Below, one piece after another: positions 61,116 to 64,000 of a stretch of 64,000 nucleotides of DNA. This DNA is from Streptomyces tauricus (GTDB taxonomy: Bacteria; Actinomycetota; Actinomycetes; Streptomycetales; Streptomycetaceae). Position 1 is the first letter of the stretch. Each line of letters starts with the position of its first letter. The notes under the pieces are model-generated. The model saw only the letters and a list, made by a program, of their open reading frames with translations, had not been told where the DNA came from and did not search any database. A program made the position numbers and the translations under genes. Location: assembly GCF_014650955.1 (NCBI RefSeq), contig NZ_BMVY01000001.1:682001-746000 (forward strand), written 5' to 3'.

Positions 61116-61952
61116 TCAGGAAGCGCCCCCGCGTTCGGCCGGTGCCAGAAGGGATGCGATCGCCGCGGCACTCGCGCTGCCGGGTTCGGGCACGCCCACC
61201 AGGAGCTGCTGCCCGGGAACGTCATGGACGTCGAAGGTCTGGTACGTCAGCTCGATGCGGCCGGCGCCGGGCAGCACGAAGACCTTGTACGCGCGGGCCA
61301 GGTTCTCCACCTCGTTCTCCTGCCACAGGCGCCGGAAGTCAGGTGCCGTCCGCGACAGCTCGGACACCAGGCCGCCGATGGCGGGGTCGTCGGGGAAGCG
61401 GCCGGCGTGCAGCCGCAGCGCGTGCACCGTGGCGCGCGCCACGACGTCCCAGTCGACGAAGACCTCTCGGGCCCGTGGGTGCTGGAACAGCACCCGGACC
61501 ATGTTCGACGTGCCCTCGAAGGGTGCGAGGAGCGCGGTGGCGACGGCGTTCTTCGCGAGTACGTCGAAGGCGGGGCTCAGGACGTAGGCGGCGGCCCCGG
61601 GGAAGGCGTCCAGGAGGTGCAGCAGCGAGGGGTGGACCAGGTCGCGGCCCGCGGCCGAGGTGAGCGCGGGGTGCAGGCCCGCCAGCCGGAAGAGGTGGGT
61701 CCGCGCGTCCGGGGTCAGCCGCATCGCCCGGCCGACCGCGTCGACCACCTGGGGTGAGGGGTTGCGCTCGCGCCCCTGCTCCAGGCGCGCGTAGTAGTCG
61801 GCGCTCACACCGGCCAGTACGGCCACCTCTTCGCGTCGCAGGCCCTCGACCCTGCGGCTGCCGCCACCGGCGGGCAGCCCGACGTCGGCCGGTTCGGTGC
61901 GGGCGCGGTTCGCTCGCAGGAATGCGCCGAGTTCGTTCTGTGGCTGCTGCAT
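61116..61952 (-). CDS. MmyB-like HTH regulator
   Basis: A 278-residue regulator: VEGLRREEVAVLAGVSADYY and ARLEQGRERNPSPQVVDAVG (HTH), then the ligand domain YVLSPAFDVLAKNAVATALL, FRRLWQENEVENLARAYKVF and LTYQTFDVHDVPGQQLLVGV. It is closely similar in layout to the gene at 59539 without the Gly-rich insert, so the two probably arose by duplication with the SnoaL gene between them. Confidence 0.88.
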   Translation of the reverse strand: MQQPQNELGAFLRANRARTEPADVGLPAGGGSRRVEGLRREEVAVLAGVSADYYARLEQGRERNPSPQVVDAVGRAMRLTPDARTHLFRLAGLHPALTSAAGRDLVHPSLLHLLDAFPGAAAYVLSPAFDVLAKNAVATALLAPFEGTSNMVRVLFQHPRAREVFVDWDVVARATVHALRLHAGRFPDDPAIGGLVSELSRTAPDFRRLWQENEVENLARAYKVFVLPGAGRIELTYQTFDVHDVPGQQLLVGVPEPGSASAAAIASLLAPAERGGAS

Positions 61953-62138
61953 CTACCGGCCTACTCGCTGGGGCGAACAACTGTCGTGTCCCATGCAGTC
62001 TCGTCGAGATCAGCACCACTGGTCGAACCGAAGGTTCTCGTACCGGCGGAACGACCCATGGCCCCACCTCGCCGTCGGCGGCGGGGTGGGGCCATGGACA
62101 AAGAGCCTCGGTGGGAGGACGAAAGTGCCGCCGGGGTC

Positions 62139-63293
62139 TCAGGAGCCGGTCGTGGCCCCGGCCCTGTCCTTGTCCGGATCGGCCGGTTCCACCGAACCCT
62201 CCTTGGCGAGTGCCTTGTTGCGGCGTACGGAGGACAGGAAGGACCAGCCGATCAGGACGACGCCGACGAGACCGGTGATCACCTCGTTGATCTCGTACTG
62301 GATGGTGACGAGGAGGATGACGGAGAGAGCTCCGATCGCGTAGTGGGCGCCGTGCTCCAGGTACACGTAGTCGTCGAGGGTGCCCTGGCGGACCAGGTAG
62401 ACGGTCAGCGAACGGACGTACATCGCGCCGGTGCCGAGGCCCAGTGCCATCAGGACGATGTCGTTGGTGATGGCGAAGGCGCCGATGACACCGTCGAAGG
62501 AGAACGACGCGTCGAGGACTTCGAGGTACAGGAACATGAAGAACGCGGCCTTGCCCGCGAGGGCGACCGCTGAGCGGGGCCCGCCGCCGCGTTCGGCCTC
62601 GCCCTGCGCCTCCTTCTCGCGTTCCTCGTCCTCTTCGATCCGGTTCTCGAAGTGGCTCGAGAGACCGCCCACGATCATGTACGTGACCAGGCCCGCGATA
62701 CCGGAGAGCAGGACCGTCTCCGCCTTGTCGGCGTGCACTCCGCCGTGCTGGTGGGCATGGGCCGCGAAGGTCAGGGAGGCGATCAGCAGCACGATCAGGG
62801 CGATGCAGACCGACAGCATGTCGACCTTGCCGAGCTTGGCGAGCGGCCGCTCCAGCCAGCCGAGCCACTTGATGTCCCGGTCCTCGAAGATGAAGTCCAG
62901 GAAGATCATCAGCAGGAAGATGCCACCGAAGGCGGCGATCGACGGGTGGGCGTCGGTGACGAGTTGCTGGTAGCGGTCCTTGTCCGTGAGGGCGAGGTCG
63001 ACGGCCTCGATCGGGCCCATGGAGGCGCTGACCGCCACGATGACGACGGGGAAGACCAGCCGCATACCGAAGACGGCGATGAGGACGCCGATGGTGAGGA
63101 AGATCTTCTGCCAGAAGGCGCTCATCTTCTTCAGGATTCCGGCGTTGACGACCGCGTTGTCGAACGACAGGGAGATTTCGAGGATGGCGAGGATCGCCAC
63201 GACGCCGAAGCCGGTCCACCCTCCGTAGAAGACCGCTGCGACCAGGGCGAGCGCGGTGACCGCGAACGACCAGCCGAAGGTTTTCAAAAGCAC
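62139..63293 (-). CDS. DUF475 (TerC-like) integral membrane protein
   Basis: A 384-residue membrane protein with about nine helices: VVAILAILEISLSFDNAVVN (family motif with membrane Asp/Asn, near residue 35), MGPIEAVDLALTDKDRYQQL, IAAFGGIFLLMIFLDFIFED, a His-rich loop (AAHAHQHGGVHADKAE), an acidic loop (RIEEDEEREKEAQGEAERGG) and LDASFSFDGVIGAFAITNDI (second motif). DUF475 proteins are related to TerC, implicated in tellurite resistance and metal handling. GTG 63293 is used; there is no strong ribosome binding site. Confidence 0.87.
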   Translation of the reverse strand: MLLKTFGWSFAVTALALVAAVFYGGWTGFGVVAILAILEISLSFDNAVVNAGILKKMSAFWQKIFLTIGVLIAVFGMRLVFPVVIVAVSASMGPIEAVDLALTDKDRYQQLVTDAHPSIAAFGGIFLLMIFLDFIFEDRDIKWLGWLERPLAKLGKVDMLSVCIALIVLLIASLTFAAHAHQHGGVHADKAETVLLSGIAGLVTYMIVGGLSSHFENRIEEDEEREKEAQGEAERGGGPRSAVALAGKAAFFMFLYLEVLDASFSFDGVIGAFAITNDIVLMALGLGTGAMYVRSLTVYLVRQGTLDDYVYLEHGAHYAIGALSVILLVTIQYEINEVITGLVGVVLIGWSFLSSVRRNKALAKEGSVEPADPDKDRAGATTGS

Positions 63294-63488
63294 TGGTTAC
63301 CCCATCGTGTGGTGGGGGGCCGTGGGCCCCGTTGCGCTGTTGTGTGGTGGGTGGTGTCCGCGTGGTGCGTGGGACGTGACGGGCACGTCGATGGTACCCA
63401 CGGAGTCCTTGCTGCTCTCGCGGCGATCCACGGAGGCTCTTGCGGTGATTCACAGGGGTTTCCGTGGTGATTCACGCCAGGGCCGGAT

Positions 63489-63539
63489 CACAGCCGCATC
63501 AGAACCGGTTCACGGCCGCATCAGAACCGGTTCACGGCT
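63489..63539. repeat. Two-and-a-bit tandem copies of a 22 bp repeat
   Basis: CACAGCCGCATCAGAACCGG.. (63489-63510) is repeated with one change at 63511-63532 and begins a third time. It lies between the DUF475 gene and the amylase-like gene. No promoter can be named. Confidence 0.7.
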
Positions 63540-63566
63540 GGCCCAGGACCTGTTCAGGACCCGGGC

Positions 63567-64000
63567 TCAGTCGGCCACCACCCTCTCGGGGTCGTCCGCC
63601 GGGGTGCCGACACGCAGCCACCGATATCCGTACGCGGGCAGCTCGACCCGGAACAGGCCGTCGTCGGGCACCGTGAGACCGGCGTGCCGCTCGTCGAGCA
63701 GATCCGTCAGCCTCCCGCCGGGCCCGGCCTCGGACAGCCGCAGCCGTACGGTGACGGGCTCGCCCGCGAAGTTGTGCACCGCCAGGACCGTTCCGTCACC
63801 GGCGCGGCCCGCGTGCGCGAGGACCGCCTTCTCTCCCGTCTCCACCACGCGGTAGTCGCCCCAGGCCAGCTCGGGAGCCTCCCGGTAGCGCTCGGCGAAC
63901 AGCCGTATACGGCTCAGCAGCGAGCCCGGATCACGGCTCTGCTCGTACACGTTGACCTTCTGGCAGCCGAACGCGCCCTCCACCAGCGGGTTGGGGAACG
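63567..64000 (-). CDS. Trehalose-synthase/alpha-amylase-family protein, C-terminal part (start outside window)
   Basis: The frame runs open to the window edge and ends at 63567 (terminal RVVAD). Residues near the edge read FPNPLVEGAFGCQKVNVYEQ and SRDPGSLLSRIRLFAERYRE, the end of the GH13 barrel in trehalose-synthase-like proteins. The C-terminal beta domain follows (GDYRVVETGEKAVLAHAGRA, VLAVHNFAGEPVTVRLRLSE and LPAYGYRWLRVG). Catalytic residues lie outside the window. About 144 residues are visible. Confidence 0.8.
   Translation of the reverse strand, partial: FPNPLVEGAFGCQKVNVYEQSRDPGSLLSRIRLFAERYREAPELAWGDYRVVETGEKAVLAHAGRAGDGTVLAVHNFAGEPVTVRLRLSEAGPGGRLTDLLDERHAGLTVPDDGLFRVELPAYGYRWLRVGTPADDPERVVAD

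Overview
The base composition (very high GC, GC-rich third codon positions), GTG starts, lipobox and Tat-like signals, GntR/TetR/MmyB-type regulators and the small-protein content all point to a Streptomyces (or close actinomycete) chromosome, probably an accessory or arm-proximal stretch: it is rich in regulators, oxidoreductases, insertion sequences and broken genes. No rRNA, tRNA, CRISPR array or phage module was recognised.

Layout. 1-5.9 kb: the edge of a probable hydrolase gene, an RHS-repeat relic, a small SOS-type locus with a LexA-like box (1771-1786), a ferritin-like protein, a TetX-like flavin monooxygenase and a tiny membrane protein. 5.9-8.5 kb: an aldo/keto reductase divergent from an HxlR regulator whose stop codon holds an IS5-family insertion. 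8.9-12.8 kb: a lipoprotein, a trefoil-like protein, a cupin, an unknown acidic protein and a transposase relic. 13.0-19.7 kb: a 2-aminoethylphosphonate uptake and breakdown operon (FAD oxidoreductase, phosphonatase-like hydrolase, ATPase, two permeases, binding protein) with its GntR regulator. 19.8-24.7 kb: a truncated secreted hydrolase, an Rrf2 regulator, a DJ-1/PfpI protein and two alpha/beta hydrolases; two of these genes carry one-base frameshifts. 25.5-29.8 kb: two secreted GH114 glycosidase paralogues flanking an OmpR-type two-component system. 30.0-35.4 kb: two SDR/regulator pairs, a DUF7660 protein, a degenerate-Fic toxin-antitoxin pair and a second IS5-family element, again in a stop codon.

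35.4-47.5 kb is the most distinctive block. A five-gene catabolic operon (binding protein, one long fused permease, ATPase, an AtuA/DUF1446 protein and a DUF4387-class II aldolase fusion) is read leftward from a promoter at about 42.05 kb. A GntR/FCD regulator is read rightward from a near-identical, inverted promoter at about 46.70 kb. Both promoters carry the palindrome TGCTGTAGCA, and a third copy (TGCTATAGCA) precedes the first gene of the operon. A two-component system plus an MMPL transporter sits between regulator and operon.

47.5-64 kb: a quinone oxidoreductase/TetR pair, an AlkC/AlkD-like repair protein, a TetR gene with two tandem palindromic operators, a divergent anti-sigma kinase/STAS antagonist pair, an epoxide hydrolase, an HTH/NB-ARC regulator, a decayed ABC exporter fragment, a YnfA protein, SnoaL, MazG-like and ABM small enzymes, an aldo/keto reductase, two MmyB-like regulators, a DUF475 membrane protein and the C-terminus of a trehalose-synthase-like amylase at the window edge. 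Coordinates and starts were worked out by eye; family names come from recognised motifs, not from database searches.
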